A DNA stretch of 36,993 bases from Mycobacterium sp. (GCA_025965895.1 JAOPWC010000026.1:1-36993); one strand, 5' to 3'; positions 8,815 through 17,027 are shown, numbered from the stretch's first letter. The notes: generated by a model from the sequence alone, not told the origin. Numbers and translations: made by a program.

Positions 8815-9213
8815 ATGCCGCTGTCTCGAACCATGGCCCGGTTCAACCGCGTCGTCACCAACCCGATTATCGGGCGCATCGCGCCGTGGTGCCCCGGCTT
8901 CGGCGTCATCTATCACCGAGGCCGCAAATCGGAACGCGAATATCACAATCCGGTCAACGTGTTTCGCCGCCGCGACGACCATAGCGGCTTCGTGGTGGCG
9001 CTGACGTACGGCTCGCAAGCCGATTGGGTCAAGAACGTTCTCGCCGCTGGCGAGTGCGACCTGGTCACTCGCGGGCATCGCTATCACCTGGTCGAGCCCG
9101 TCCTCTACGTCGACCCCCAACGCAAGGGGCTGCCCACGCCCGTGCGACTGGCTCTCACCGTAGTGAACGTGACTGAGTTCCTTGCATTGAGACTCGCACC
9201 GACGCCGCGCTGA
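8815..9213 (+). CDS. Nitroreductase-family deazaflavin-dependent oxidoreductase (Ddn/DUF385-like)
   Basis: A 132-residue split-barrel protein of the deazaflavin (F420H2)-dependent nitroreductase family, the group of M. tuberculosis Ddn. Visible family elements are the N-terminal RFNRVVTNPIIGRIAPWCPGFGVIYHRGRKSEREYHNPVNVFRR, corresponding to the usual 'HxGRKSGRxYxxPV' core, and YGSQADWVKNVLAAGECDLVTRG, which contacts cofactor in relatives. The ATG at 8815 follows a strong gggagga ribosome-binding site. Substrate cannot be told from sequence; members reduce quinones, nitro compounds or act on lipids at the membrane. A second, broken member lies at 11522-11746. Confidence 0.8.
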   Translation: MPLSRTMARFNRVVTNPIIGRIAPWCPGFGVIYHRGRKSEREYHNPVNVFRRRDDHSGFVVALTYGSQADWVKNVLAAGECDLVTRGHRYHLVEPVLYVDPQRKGLPTPVRLALTVVNVTEFLALRLAPTPR

Positions 9214-9465
9214 CGATCCGCGCCAGCAGCAGGCAGGCGGCGGACGTGATGTCAGCGCAAGCACACCGCCACGATCAACTGCTGTGAGAATCGACGCCAG
9301 TGGGCCGCAACGTCATTGGTGGCGGAGCTGACAAGCAACATGCGCATGCGATGTTAGTCGCGGGCCCTTCCCACAACTGAAGAAATGCTGAAACTACTGG
9401 GCTCGCCGCCGACATAATTGGTGGGTGTGGGTGGTCTCAGGGCTGAAGGGTGTCCGATGACGCGC

Positions 9466-9512
9466 ATTATGACAGCATAGCATCATCAGGATTGATGCTA
9501 TGCTGTCATAAT
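9466..9512. promoter_or_regulatory. vapBC operator: perfect 20-bp inverted repeat overlapping a -10 box and the vapB start
   Basis: The left arm at 9466-9485 (attatgacagcatagcatca) and right arm at 9493-9512 are exact reverse complements separated by 7 bases. The right arm ends on the AT of the vapB ATG (9511-9513). A TANNNT-type -10 hexamer, tatgct, sits at 9499-9504, six bases before the A of the ATG. Transcription would therefore start on or beside the start codon, giving a leaderless mRNA, a common mycobacterial arrangement. Repressor binding to the repeat would cover both promoter and start. The symmetric copy of the -10 box faces the other way. Confidence 0.8.
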
Positions 9513-9765
9513 GAGGACGACGGTGACCCTCGATGACGACGTCGTGCAGGTGATACGCCGGCGAATGGCCGAACAGCACGTGCCGTTCAAGCAGGCGCTC
9601 AACGACGCGATCCGCGAGAGTGCGGCACGGCGCCCCGCGCCGCCGCAGTTCGCCACCAGGACGGCCAACCTCGGTGTCCCTTCCGTGAACCTCGACCGGG
9701 CACTGCAGATAGCGGCCGATCTCGAGGACGACGAGCTCATCCGCCGCCAGCGGCGGCGGGCATGA
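9511..9765 (+). CDS. vapB: VapB-type antitoxin (ribbon-helix-helix)
   Basis: An 84-residue antitoxin of a type II toxin-antitoxin pair. The N-terminus MRTTVTLDDDVVQVIRRRMAEQHVPFKQALNDAIRESA is a ribbon-helix-helix DNA-binding domain that should dimerise and bind the inverted repeat immediately upstream. The C-terminal half, acidic around residues 65-75 (LQIAADLEDDELIRR), is the usual toxin-neutralising tail. There is no Shine-Dalgarno sequence, consistent with leaderless translation. The stop overlaps the vapC start by four bases (ATGA), so the two are translationally coupled. The usual autoregulation of VapBC complexes is inferred here. Confidence 0.85.
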   Translation: MRTTVTLDDDVVQVIRRRMAEQHVPFKQALNDAIRESAARRPAPPQFATRTANLGVPSVNLDRALQIAADLEDDELIRRQRRRA

Positions 9766-10196
9766 AAATTGTTGACGCCAATGTGCTTCTGTATGCCGTG
9801 AATTCGGCCAGTGCGCACCACCGCGCGTGTCAGCGCTGGCTCGACGGTGCGTTATCGGGCTCGGACGCGGTGGGGCTCGCATGGGTGCCGCTGCTCGCGT
9901 TCGTCCGGCTCACGACCAAGGAGGGCCTGTTTCCGTCTCCCCTGCGACCGGAAGAAGCGATCGGCCAGGTCGCCGAATGGCTCAGCGCCCCCACCGCGGT
10001 CGCGGTCAATCCCACCCCTCGGCACGCCGAGATCCTGGCCCGAATGCTCGCCAACGTGGGAACCGGCGGCAACCTGGTCAACGATGCGCACCTAGCGGCC
10101 CTGGCCGTCGAGCACCGAGCGACCATCGTCTCCTACGACCGCGATTTCGGACGATTCGACGGTGTTCGCTGGGATCGGCCGGATGCACTGATCTGA
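9762..10196 (+). CDS. vapC: VapC-type PIN-domain toxin ribonuclease
   Basis: A 144-residue PIN-domain RNase of the mycobacterial TIGR00028 type. The metal-binding acidic residues are visible: Asp5 in KIVDANVLLYA, Asp108 in NLVNDAHLAALAVEH, and Asp126/Asp128 in SYDRDFGRF. The segment GLAWVPLLAFVRLTTKEGLFPSP is also characteristic of the subfamily. VapC toxins cleave tRNA or rRNA when freed from antitoxin; the target of this one is unknown. All catalytic residues are intact, so the pair appears functional. It overlaps vapB by four bases and forms a two-gene operon with it. Confidence 0.88.
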   Translation: MKIVDANVLLYAVNSASAHHRACQRWLDGALSGSDAVGLAWVPLLAFVRLTTKEGLFPSPLRPEEAIGQVAEWLSAPTAVAVNPTPRHAEILARMLANVGTGGNLVNDAHLAALAVEHRATIVSYDRDFGRFDGVRWDRPDALI

Positions 10197-10214
10197 CCCC
10201 GCACCGACAACGGT

Positions 10215-10600
10215 CACGGCGCGACCGCGTGCACCGGAGCGGCGAACCACGTGCCCATGCGTCGGGCGTGTGAGCGGCAGGCGATGCCCCGTGTGTTGCA
10301 CGGGCCCTCCTGCGCGCCACCGCTGAGCCCGGTCAGGGATTTCGCCCCACGTCGATGCCGCTACGGTCGAGCGGAATCGCTGTCCTTGGTCTCCAGTCAG
10401 CGACGTCCGCACCGCAAATCAGTTTCACGGCCGTCGCCGTCACGTCGCAGAGAGTCTCCTCGACCGGTGTCGCGGCGCGGCGTGCGGATGCCGTTGATCC
10501 TTCAGAGATATGTGCCCCCGGATGAGTTTGCAGGCTTTGTACAGCGAGTTCATTGGCCAGGTCGAGATGCGTTGGGTCCGTCTCGGATACGAGCCGGCTT
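10215..10600 (-). pseudogene. GAF-domain remnant of a GAF-ANTAR type regulator
   Basis: Three frames together recover a GAF domain of the mycobacterial GAF-ANTAR family. The first gives DLANELAVQSLQTHPGAHISEG, followed by TPVEETLCDVTATAVKLICGADVADW. A shift of frame near 10385 then gives FRSTVAAS, and after another shift EIPDRAQRW with EGPCNT-like residues. The order and the motifs VEETL..VT..AV.LI.GAD and FRST..AS match the family. The C-terminal ANTAR RNA-binding domain is absent, and the gene has several frame breaks, so this is decayed. Confidence 0.6.
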
Positions 10601-10629
10601 TAAGGCATCGCAACAGAATGGTTCGTGGC

Positions 10630-10916
10630 TCACTTGACCTGATTTGCGGTTGACGAAGGGGCCTGAATCGCCGGAGTCGGGTACCCCGGTATCTGTGGCG
10701 AGTTGGAGTAAGGATCTGAGGCAACCACGTTCGGTACTCCGGAATAGCGAGTCGCGGCGCCTCCCCCGGCCAGCGCTTGGGCTGAGGCGGCCAAACGCAT
10801 CGCGCGGCTCACCTTGGCAGCCGCAAAAGCCTCCATCTCAGCCTGATTCGAGGGCCGTCGTCGTGTGCCTGCGCGCCTTTTGCGTCCACCAACCTCCGCT
10901 AGTCGGTCGATGAATA
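10630..10916 (-). other. Possible C-terminal tail of a hypothetical protein
   Basis: A minus-strand frame reads AEMEAFAAAKVSRAMRLAASAQALAGGGAATRYSGVPNVVASDPYSNSPQIPGYPTPAIQAPSS before a stop at 10630. The Ala-rich helix and the Pro/Ser/Tyr-rich tail look protein-like. The frame lies just downstream of the MarR gene and overlaps its end in a different frame. No start codon with a ribosome-binding site was found. It could be a remnant or coincidence. Confidence 0.3.
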
Positions 10917-11459
10917 CTACGACCCGATCACCCGTGAAACCGCTGGGCGGCATGCAGCAGTCCTGGACCGCGGCGGCCGTGTGGAGTGGCTGGGCTTATT
11001 CGTCGTCTGCCTGCCCAGCCGCTCCAGCCGCTCCAGCGGAACCAGCGCCTTGGTCAGAGTGGCCAAGTCGTCGTCGCTGAGCTGCTTGAGCATCGCCGCC
11101 AGGACAGCACGCCGATTCGCCAGGGATTCACGCTGCACCGCCAGACCCCGTGGGGTGATGTCGACCAGCACGGCACGCAGATCCGACGGGTCACCCGATC
11201 GCTCGACCAGGCCCAGCTTCTCCAGCCGGTGGATCGCCACCGTGGTTGTCGGGGTACGGACGTGTTCGTGGGCGGCCAATTCGGTCATCCGAATCGGACC
11301 GCAATCAAGCAGGGCGAACAGAATTGATAACTGGGCCAGCGTCAGGTCACCGGTGGCCACGCGACCGGTGTAGCCACGCCGCAGCACCGCGAACAGTTTC
11401 GAGAGCACACGATGCAGCCCCTCGACCAGCTCGCTGACCTGTGGTTCAGCGTCCACCAT
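10917..11459 (-). CDS. MarR-family transcriptional regulator
   Basis: A 180-residue winged-helix regulator. The MarR signature is visible as LTLAQLSILFALLDCGPIRMTELAAHEHVRTPTTTVAIHRLEKLGLVERSGDPSDLRAVLVDITPRGLAV: helix-turn-helix, then the wing with the DLRAVLVDITP element. ATG 11459 is chosen over a further upstream frame because an aggcagg ribosome-binding site sits before it. After the C-terminal dimer helices the protein carries an odd Arg/Ser/Pro-rich extension (about 27 residues) that is not typical of the family and may be read-through into formerly non-coding sequence after loss of the native stop. It is preceded on the same strand by a broken nitroreductase gene. Confidence 0.8.
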   Translation of the reverse strand: MVDAEPQVSELVEGLHRVLSKLFAVLRRGYTGRVATGDLTLAQLSILFALLDCGPIRMTELAAHEHVRTPTTTVAIHRLEKLGLVERSGDPSDLRAVLVDITPRGLAVQRESLANRRAVLAAMLKQLSDDDLATLTKALVPLERLERLGRQTTNKPSHSTRPPRSRTAACRPAVSRVIGS

Positions 11460-11521
11460 AATCCGCCTGCCTAACCTGTTTCGGCTGAACAAATGCCGCT
11501 CGGTTCTGATGCCATCGCCAC

Positions 11522-11746
11522 CTACCGGTCACCGTCGACGATCCCGATCACCGGGTTTTTGCGGACCTTGCCGGATTTTGCGCCCACCGACGTCAGGATC
11601 ATTACCGGCCGGTCTTCCAGCTCTCCGCCCGCCACACCGCCGCTGGCCTCAGAGTCGGCCACCTGCTCGCGGACACGTTCCACCGCGCTATCCACGTACT
11701 CCCCGTCAAGGCCGCTCTGAGTGTCAATCTCAGCGTTCAGCGGCAT
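11522..11746 (-). pseudogene. Deazaflavin-dependent nitroreductase, N-terminal remnant
   Basis: This 74-codon frame begins at ATG 11746 behind a strong ggaaggcgag ribosome-binding site. It encodes the N-terminus of a Ddn-like protein: REQVADSEASGGVAGGELEDRPVMILTSVGAKSGKVRKNPVIGIVDGDR. The family core (GAKSGKVRKNPV) is intact, but a TAG interrupts where relatives have a Tyr (DGDRY). The frame then reads only about ten more codons before the MarR gene begins, so the C-terminal half of the cofactor domain is gone. A deletion fused the broken end to the MarR upstream region. Confidence 0.65.
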
Positions 11747-11859
11747 CTCTCGCCTTCCGGCGGTGTCGTCAGCGCAATCGTGACAGCTTTTTAGACCGAT
11801 CTGACCAAACACATCAGGATAGTTCCGCCCTTCACGACTGTCAACGCCAGACGTGGACA

Positions 11860-12775
11860 TCCGCCCTATCGCCGTGTACCGCGGTAAACATGGGCAGAGG
11901 AAGCCGCGGGGTCGGGAGAATTCTCAGGTTGAAAATCCGGGTACGACGTCGCGGCACCGTCATTTAGACAGTTTTTCAGATAGACCGAGCCCGGACCAGA
12001 CAGACCCGACGGCAATACACAAATCAATCAACATAACAGTTTGAATCCGACCAAATGCAGCAAACTAAGTTGACGAACCAACCGATGCCCTGTTCCGACG
12101 ACAACAATCGCTCCAAGACCACTACCGGACGATGGCCCAAGTGTTCAGCCGCCTTGAACGTCCCCGGGGGTGGGGCAGCACTTCCGCCCCAGAGGGCGTG
12201 CCGATCGAGCCGGAACCATCGGGTAGCGGTCGAGCCGGTAATCCGGGCTTCTTCCCGGTAAACGACGGCGGTTACCCAGGGAACTCACGCGGCGGTTATC
12301 GGTTGACGCTCCCACAATGATGAAGAGGGTGACGATGGCACGCTGACACTTCCGTGCAAGTGACTTACCGAATGGATTGGAGCGACGGCGGGCAACGTGG
12401 GCGGCGACAAGGTTGTATGGCGCTACGGGCTTTACCCGCAGCAAGCCCAAGGGATCGACAAGGCGCTCCCGCCCTTCTACTTCCCGGCTCGTCATAGCGA
12501 ATGGTAGCTATGGCGGGGGCCAACCGATGCGGAGCCGAACTATTTTTTGGTCGGATCAAGAGGAGTTAGTGGCAGGTAGCCGATCAGATGCCGGGCGTCG
12601 GGCACGAACTCATTGGACTTGGGTGTCCGACCTGAAGATCGATGTCGCGCACTGGTCGAGTCCGACGCGGTACAGCAGCACAAGCGCGAGCACGACCGTG
12701 CCCCTCAGCCAGGTGGCCGCAGCCCGGTGACGTCGAGTCGTGCCCCTGTATGCGGCGACAGGGAATCGGCCTGGG
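11860..12775. other. Region without a recognised gene
   Basis: About 0.9 kb. A plus frame at 12132-12320 ends with a Gly-rich stretch (NPGFFPVNDGGYPGNSRGGY), but has no clear ribosome-binding site and matches nothing I know. The segment around 11950-12060 is noticeably more A+T-rich than its surroundings. No hairpin terminator is visible after the nitrile hydratase accessory gene. Confidence 0.35.
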
Positions 12776-13087
12776 TCAATCTGGCTCCGTGTCCGGGTAG
12801 ACCGCGTGATCGTCGTCGTCTTTGGCGACGGGTGCGGTCAGCAAGTGGTGGTCGGCGACAACCTTCTGCAAAGCAGTGACCCAGTGGTCGTAGTAGTGCC
12901 ACTCACCGCGTTCGCACTCCGGGGTGTCCTCCCAGTGTCCGATCGCTTTGATGAGGCTGTTCTGGAATTCGTTCCAGTCGTAGTGACCGAACTCCGACAG
13001 CGCCAGTGCCAGGCCGAAGGCCCGTCGCTGCCACTCATGGTCGAACTGCGGGGCGGCCCGGTCGGCGGTACAGGTCTCGTGCAGCAT
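12776..13087 (-). CDS. Nitrile hydratase accessory protein
   Basis: A 103-residue protein resembling the N-terminal half of nitrile hydratase beta subunits (WQRRAFGLALALSEFGHYDWNEFQNSLIKAIGHWED...YYDHWVTALQKVVADH). That is the hallmark of the nitrile hydratase accessory/activator family (NhlE/P14K-like), which binds the alpha subunit and helps load its metal. It starts at ATG 13087, overlapping the last base of the alpha-subunit stop codon. It is the last gene of the operon. Identification is from fold-family motifs and from position. Confidence 0.8.
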   Translation of the reverse strand: MLHETCTADRAAPQFDHEWQRRAFGLALALSEFGHYDWNEFQNSLIKAIGHWEDTPECERGEWHYYDHWVTALQKVVADHHLLTAPVAKDDDDHAVYPDTEPD

Positions 13088-13710
13088 CACGACACCGACC
13101 CGGCAAGCGCAACGCCCATCATGGACTCGGTTGTCACCAGATCCATCAGCATCTCGTCGGTGAACTCCTCTGTCCCGGTGGGACGTTGGGGAATTACAAA
13201 CCAACGCGAGTGCCCGCTGCTGTCCCACACCTTGATCTCGGTGTCCTCCGGCAGATCGACGCCGATCTCGCTGAGCACCTTTCGCGGCTCGCGGGCCGCG
13301 CGAGACCGGAACGCCGGATCCTTGTACCAGTACGGCGGCAGCCCGAGCACCGGCCACGGAAAGCACGAGCACAGTGTGCAGATGATGAGGTTGTGCACGG
13401 CGGGTCCGTTCGCGACCGCCTGCAGGTGTTCTCCTTCGGCGCCGGCCATGCCCTCGGGCAGATCAAGTTCGGCTATCGCGGCCGGAGTGTCGTCGACCAC
13501 CCGGGCGGCGAAGCCCGGGTCCGTCCAGGCCGCCACAACGATCTTCCGACCGTTCAGCGGAGTCATCTCGGACTCGAAGTATGAAAGCACCTTGTCCACC
13601 GTTTGCCTGGTGATCACCCCTTTCTCGATCAGAAGCGATTCCAGCGCAGCAACTTTGGCCGCGCTGGACGCCTCCCGGTCATCGGGGTAGAAGAACTGCG
13701 CGCTGGTCAT
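13087..13710 (-). CDS. nthA: Nitrile hydratase alpha subunit (cobalt-type motif)
   Basis: The 207-residue catalytic metal subunit, which hydrates nitriles to amides. The metal-binding motif CTLCSC is at residues 111-116 (Cys111, Cys114, Ser115, Cys116), in the context LIICTLCSCFPWPVLGLPPYWYKD. Threonine in the second position is typical of cobalt enzymes, whereas iron enzymes usually have CSLCSC. The family element RAAREPRKVLSEIG, containing the arginines that contact the oxidised cysteines in known structures, is also present. Its ATG overlaps the beta stop codon by one base. The beta-then-alpha gene order also fits cobalt-type operons. Confidence 0.9.
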   Translation of the reverse strand: MTSAQFFYPDDREASSAAKVAALESLLIEKGVITRQTVDKVLSYFESEMTPLNGRKIVVAAWTDPGFAARVVDDTPAAIAELDLPEGMAGAEGEHLQAVANGPAVHNLIICTLCSCFPWPVLGLPPYWYKDPAFRSRAAREPRKVLSEIGVDLPEDTEIKVWDSSGHSRWFVIPQRPTGTEEFTDEMLMDLVTTESMMGVALAGSVS

Positions 13711-14444
13711 CAGACTCCTTCCAGATAGGCCTCGAACAACTCGGCGTAGATGGTCAACGGGCCGGCTTCAGCCCGCGCACCGAAAAGATCGTCAGGCGGG
13801 AACGCCACGACGTAGATGGGCATCGGATCACCGATGCCGTCCCCGGTATGGCAGAAATAGGCGTAGTCGCCTTCGAAGACCCGTTGCACGGTGCCCTCGC
13901 GTCCACGCAGATACCCGGGCAGGCGAGTGTGTGCCGGCGCAGGGGCATTGGTGATCCGGACGCGCCTGCCGACCGCGAACTTGGGATGCGCGACGTCGCG
14001 CCGTGGGCTGTCGCCCTTACGCAGGTACTCCTCGACCTGATCGTCGATGGCCGGCGCCGCATCGCCCGATGCAGGCGCGGCGTCGACGGCGAGTTCCTTT
14101 TCCCGCGTCGCCAATTCGTCCTCAGTGAGGTAGCCCTTATCGATGAAGAACTGGGTGATCCCGGCCAGCCACTTCTCGTAGTAGCGGAACTTGAAGTAGT
14201 CGAAGGGATTCATCGCCTCCGCGCCGGTGCGCAGATCCGCCCACGTCCACTCGTCCTTGAAGGCGGTGGGCACCTCTTCGATCTGATATCGTGGCGACGC
14301 CGAACCGAGATGGTTGGATAGTCCCATCATCGCCACGTGGATTCCGAAGATCCGCTTCTCCCAGTCTTCGATGAACACCCGCTTCTCGAGGTTGAGCGGT
14401 TCGGGAAGTCCTTCAAGGCCGCCGAGGTAGTGCTGCAATTTCAT
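13710..14444 (-). CDS. nthB: Nitrile hydratase beta subunit
   Basis: 244 residues. The N-terminal half (EKRVFIEDWEKRIFGIHVAMMGL...MNPFDYFKFRYYEKWLAGITQFFIDKGYLTEDEL) is the helical domain that wraps the alpha subunit. A linker rich in Ala/Pro/Asp is followed by the SH3-like C-terminal domain (FAVGRRVRITNAPAPAHTRLPGYLRGREGTVQRVFEGDYAYF...PIYVVAFPPDDLFG). The N-terminus, MKLQHYLGGLEGLPEP, differs from the classical MNGIHDTGG form. The ATG at 14444 overlaps the upstream DUF1097 stop codon (TAATG). It forms an alpha/beta pair with the next gene. Confidence 0.88.
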   Translation of the reverse strand: MKLQHYLGGLEGLPEPLNLEKRVFIEDWEKRIFGIHVAMMGLSNHLGSASPRYQIEEVPTAFKDEWTWADLRTGAEAMNPFDYFKFRYYEKWLAGITQFFIDKGYLTEDELATREKELAVDAAPASGDAAPAIDDQVEEYLRKGDSPRRDVAHPKFAVGRRVRITNAPAPAHTRLPGYLRGREGTVQRVFEGDYAYFCHTGDGIGDPMPIYVVAFPPDDLFGARAEAGPLTIYAELFEAYLEGV

Positions 14445-14968
14445 TACGCCGGACTGCCTTCCGATTTCTGGGGTTCGGTCGCGTGCTCGCGGGTCAGCGC
14501 TTTGGCCAGATATTCCGATAGCAGCCCGAACGACGCACCCAGCAGGCACGCGCAGGCCGCGACGAGTCCCGGATGAGAAATCGTGGTGACCGTGATGTCG
14601 TGTCCGGTCCCCGCCACCGTCGACACCGTAGAGGCAAAGCCGACGACCACCGCCGGCGTCGTCGAGAACAACGGCACCCACGACGCCTGGACCATCACCG
14701 CGCTACCGATACCCACCGCGACCGCGGTGGCCCACAGGTTTCCACCCAGCAGATGGGCGACGTAGAGACTCGCCGAGGCGATGATCACCCCGACGATGTT
14801 GCTGCTCAGCGAGCGCAGCCAGCCGGCGACGCCACCCCCGACGAAGAAGAACGACGCCCAGGCTAAGAAGACTACCCAAATCGGCACCGTGATCACCTTG
14901 GCGGTCAGAGCCACGGCCAGGCCGCCGAGCACTCCGATGCTCAGCGTCAACGCAGATCGTGAATCCAT
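14444..14968 (-). CDS. DUF1097-family membrane protein, first gene of the nitrile hydratase operon
   Basis: 174 residues with about five hydrophobic helices, e.g. LTLSIGVLGGLAVALTAKVITVPIWVVFLAWASFFFVGGG and later LWATAVAVGIGSAVMVQASWVPLF. I read it as the DUF1097 (YcdZ-like) family; function is unknown. The one-base overlap with the beta subunit makes it part of the nitrile hydratase operon. This suggests a role linked to the substrate or product, such as transport of nitrile, amide or metal; that is inference only. No good Shine-Dalgarno sequence precedes ATG 14968. Confidence 0.75.
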   Translation of the reverse strand: MDSRSALTLSIGVLGGLAVALTAKVITVPIWVVFLAWASFFFVGGGVAGWLRSLSSNIVGVIIASASLYVAHLLGGNLWATAVAVGIGSAVMVQASWVPLFSTTPAVVVGFASTVSTVAGTGHDITVTTISHPGLVAACACLLGASFGLLSEYLAKALTREHATEPQKSEGSPA

Positions 14969-15749
14969 AGTTCACCATGGTCGCGTGACCGTGTTTCCGG
15001 CCAGTTACGCGCCGCTTTCGTTCGCCAGCCGAACCGGAGATTTTTGTCGCAGTTCAGGGCCACCGGCTTCGAACGTGACCAGCCGTGGAACCGCCTTTAC
15101 CCCCAGGCGGACGTCACCCTACCGCCGCCTCCGGGCAATGGGTTGCCCCAGGGCAAGAAGATGCCCGAGCCGCTGATGGTACGTGTCGCTAATACAATTA
15201 CGAAACGTAAATCAATCAACGACCTCAACACTAGGCGGCCTCAGTAATACAGCACTAAACTCATCGCACCGCCTAGCCAACCGTGCTGTACCCGCTCCCC
15301 CGGCTCTCCGACCCGATAACACAGAGCGACTACGACAGCAGCGGCGACGTTTACGGGTCAGCGTCGCGAATGGGAAACGGCCAGGGTGAATACGGCAAGT
15401 TATCGGCAAGCCACTGCATATTCGTTATCTATTTGTTCTGCAGGCTTTCACTCACGATGACTCGCCGATAATTCAGGATGGCATTACCCCACCGAATGGC
15501 TGAGGCGCACTTGGTGAAACGGAGCGCACACTTAGCTGCGCAAGTCACGTCTGCGGCTACAACTGTCTACTGGTCGATGGGACCAATGTCTGGCTCAACG
15601 AGAAGGCGGCGCAGGGCCTCGGCGAGGCGGGGCCTAGAAGGCAGACGTCGAAATTGTCTTGATCAAAATGGATCGGGCGCTGGCGCAGCAGCGATTCGAC
15701 ATGAAGGCTTGTCGCTGCCCCGTGCGCCGTGCCGGTGGCCTGCTTCCAG
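14969..15749. other. Upstream region of the nitrile hydratase operon, possible gene remnants
   Basis: The plus strand at 15044-15180 reads FRATGFERDQPWNRLYPQADVTLPPPPGNGLPQGKKMPEPLMVRVA in one frame. It is strongly protein-like and could be a broken gene end, though I cannot name the family with confidence. A second protein-like piece (CGYNCLLVDGTNVWLNEKAAQGLGEAG, then ADVEIVLIKMDRALAQQRFDMK in another frame) lies at about 15550-15700. The segment 15190-15290 is A+T-richer. No promoter is identifiable by eye. Confidence 0.35.
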
Positions 15750-16080
15750 GAACAGCGGCCGCAACATCCGCGGCGACTCGAACGGTCTCCATTCACGCGG
15801 CGGCTGCGCCAACCGGTCCGCGATCGCCCACACCACCGCAGGGTTGTGGAATAGCCGAAATGGCTGCTGACCACGGCCACGTGTGCCGCGGTCGGCGAGG
15901 CCACGTCCAAGCAGGCCGGCCAGGCGACGAGGCCGTCGCTTCGCGAGTAGATCGACGTCGCCGGCACCGCCAAGGCGCCGCGCTGCCAGTGCCGCGGCAC
16001 CTGATCGCGCGTCACGTGCAGATAGGTGTGGCGGTTGACGACCCAGCTGGCCTACACCCAGCCGCAGCAGGTTCAGCGCC
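15750..16080 (-). pseudogene. Alpha/beta hydrolase C-terminal remnant 1
   Basis: Minus-strand reading gives LNLLRLG near 16080, then VPRHWQRGALAVPATSIYSRSDGLVAWPACLDVASPTAAHVAVVSSHFGY. After a frame shift near 15850 it continues HNPAVVWAIADRLAQPPREWRPFE. This is the C-terminal part of a mycobacterial alpha/beta hydrolase: the VPxTSIYSRxDGxVxWxACLD segment carries the catalytic Asp, and the SHxGxxxNPAVxxAIADRLAQP segment the catalytic His. The nucleophile half is missing. The last 75 bases closely match the remnant at 20034-20106. Confidence 0.6.
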
Positions 16081-16202
16081 GTGTCAGGGGAGGCCCCCCC
16101 CGACCGCCGGCAAGCGGCATGGCGTCAATGCCGATGCGTGCCACCACATCATCGGCTAGTACGGCCGCGGCGGTCCGGTGATAGCCGAGGTTTCATCGTT
16201 CC

Positions 16203-17027
16203 TCAGGCGGGGGCAATTGCTGGCGTCATGGTGGTCGCCATCGATGTGCGGCTACGCCGACCTCGCCATCGCCGGACCCCGCTTTGCGCAATCAGTGCGA
16301 CGGAAATCCCGGCCAGCCCGGCGAACGGCGCGATCGGGGGCGATAACCCGCTGAGCATCACATAACCGAATGCAACTGCACCGACCAGCAGCACGCAGCG
16401 CACCGGTGTCCACGGCGTGGGAGCTCGAAAGCGCGTCGACAGCACCATGCCCAGCATCAGGGCGACCGCGTGCCCGGTGGCGGTGAAGTCGAAGTCCTTG
16501 TCCGACGCCGCAACCGCCACGGCGACGGCCAGCCATCCGGTCGCCCAGGCGAGTCGCCCATGCGGTGGTACCGCCGCCGTCAGGGCGCCCAGCACCGCCG
16601 CGGCGCCGTAACTGACCCCCACGTCACTGGCGCGGGTGAGCGAGACCGGCAGCCAACCGAACCGGATCGACGCCGCCAGCCCCCCGGCGACGATGAGGGT
16701 CGCCCCGATGTGGCCGAGCCCGAACGCCAGCAGAAGATACGCGCGGCGCCACAGCAGCTCGGCCAACGCCAACAAGCACACCAGCCCGGGCAGCCACGCG
16801 TAGATCGGACCGCTGGTGGTGAGGAAGGCGCTGCCCAGCAGCGTGCCAAGATCACCATGTGCCAGGTTGTGCAGATTAGTGCTCATCTGACTGACCACGC
16901 GGTCCTGCATCTGAGGACCAAGCGCCCACAGGATCGTTGCGACCACGACGAGCATGACCGCATAGGTCGCGGTGACGCGCACCGCCACCAGACCGGAAAA
17001 CACGCGTGACACACCATCTGGTTCCAC
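16203..17027 (-). CDS. Rhomboid-like intramembrane protein
   Basis: 274 residues with six or seven predicted membrane helices. GVSYGAAAVLGAL (residues about 145) resembles the rhomboid GxSG serine region, and TGHAVALMLGMVLS (about 190) supplies a candidate His in a helix. It fits the actinobacterial rhomboid-like family more than canonical GlpG, because the serine motif is SYG rather than SG, so protease activity is not certain. The start is GTG 17027, behind gggggtcgg. A short Arg/Ser-rich cytoplasmic tail ends the protein. Neighbours give no functional hint. Confidence 0.7.
   Translation of the reverse strand: MEPDGVSRVFSGLVAVRVTATYAVMLVVVATILWALGPQMQDRVVSQMSTNLHNLAHGDLGTLLGSAFLTTSGPIYAWLPGLVCLLALAELLWRRAYLLLAFGLGHIGATLIVAGGLAASIRFGWLPVSLTRASDVGVSYGAAAVLGALTAAVPPHGRLAWATGWLAVAVAVAASDKDFDFTATGHAVALMLGMVLSTRFRAPTPWTPVRCVLLVGAVAFGYVMLSGLSPPIAPFAGLAGISVALIAQSGVRRWRGRRSRTSMATTMTPAIAPA

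Noticed and set aside
12021..15220. Identical 12-mer aaatcaatcaac at 12021-12032 and 15209-15220, same orientation, flanking the nitrile hydratase operon like target-site or attachment repeats.
   Set aside because: Many chance 12-mer pairs are expected in 37 kb, there is no transposase or integrase, and the repeat is not at gene boundaries.
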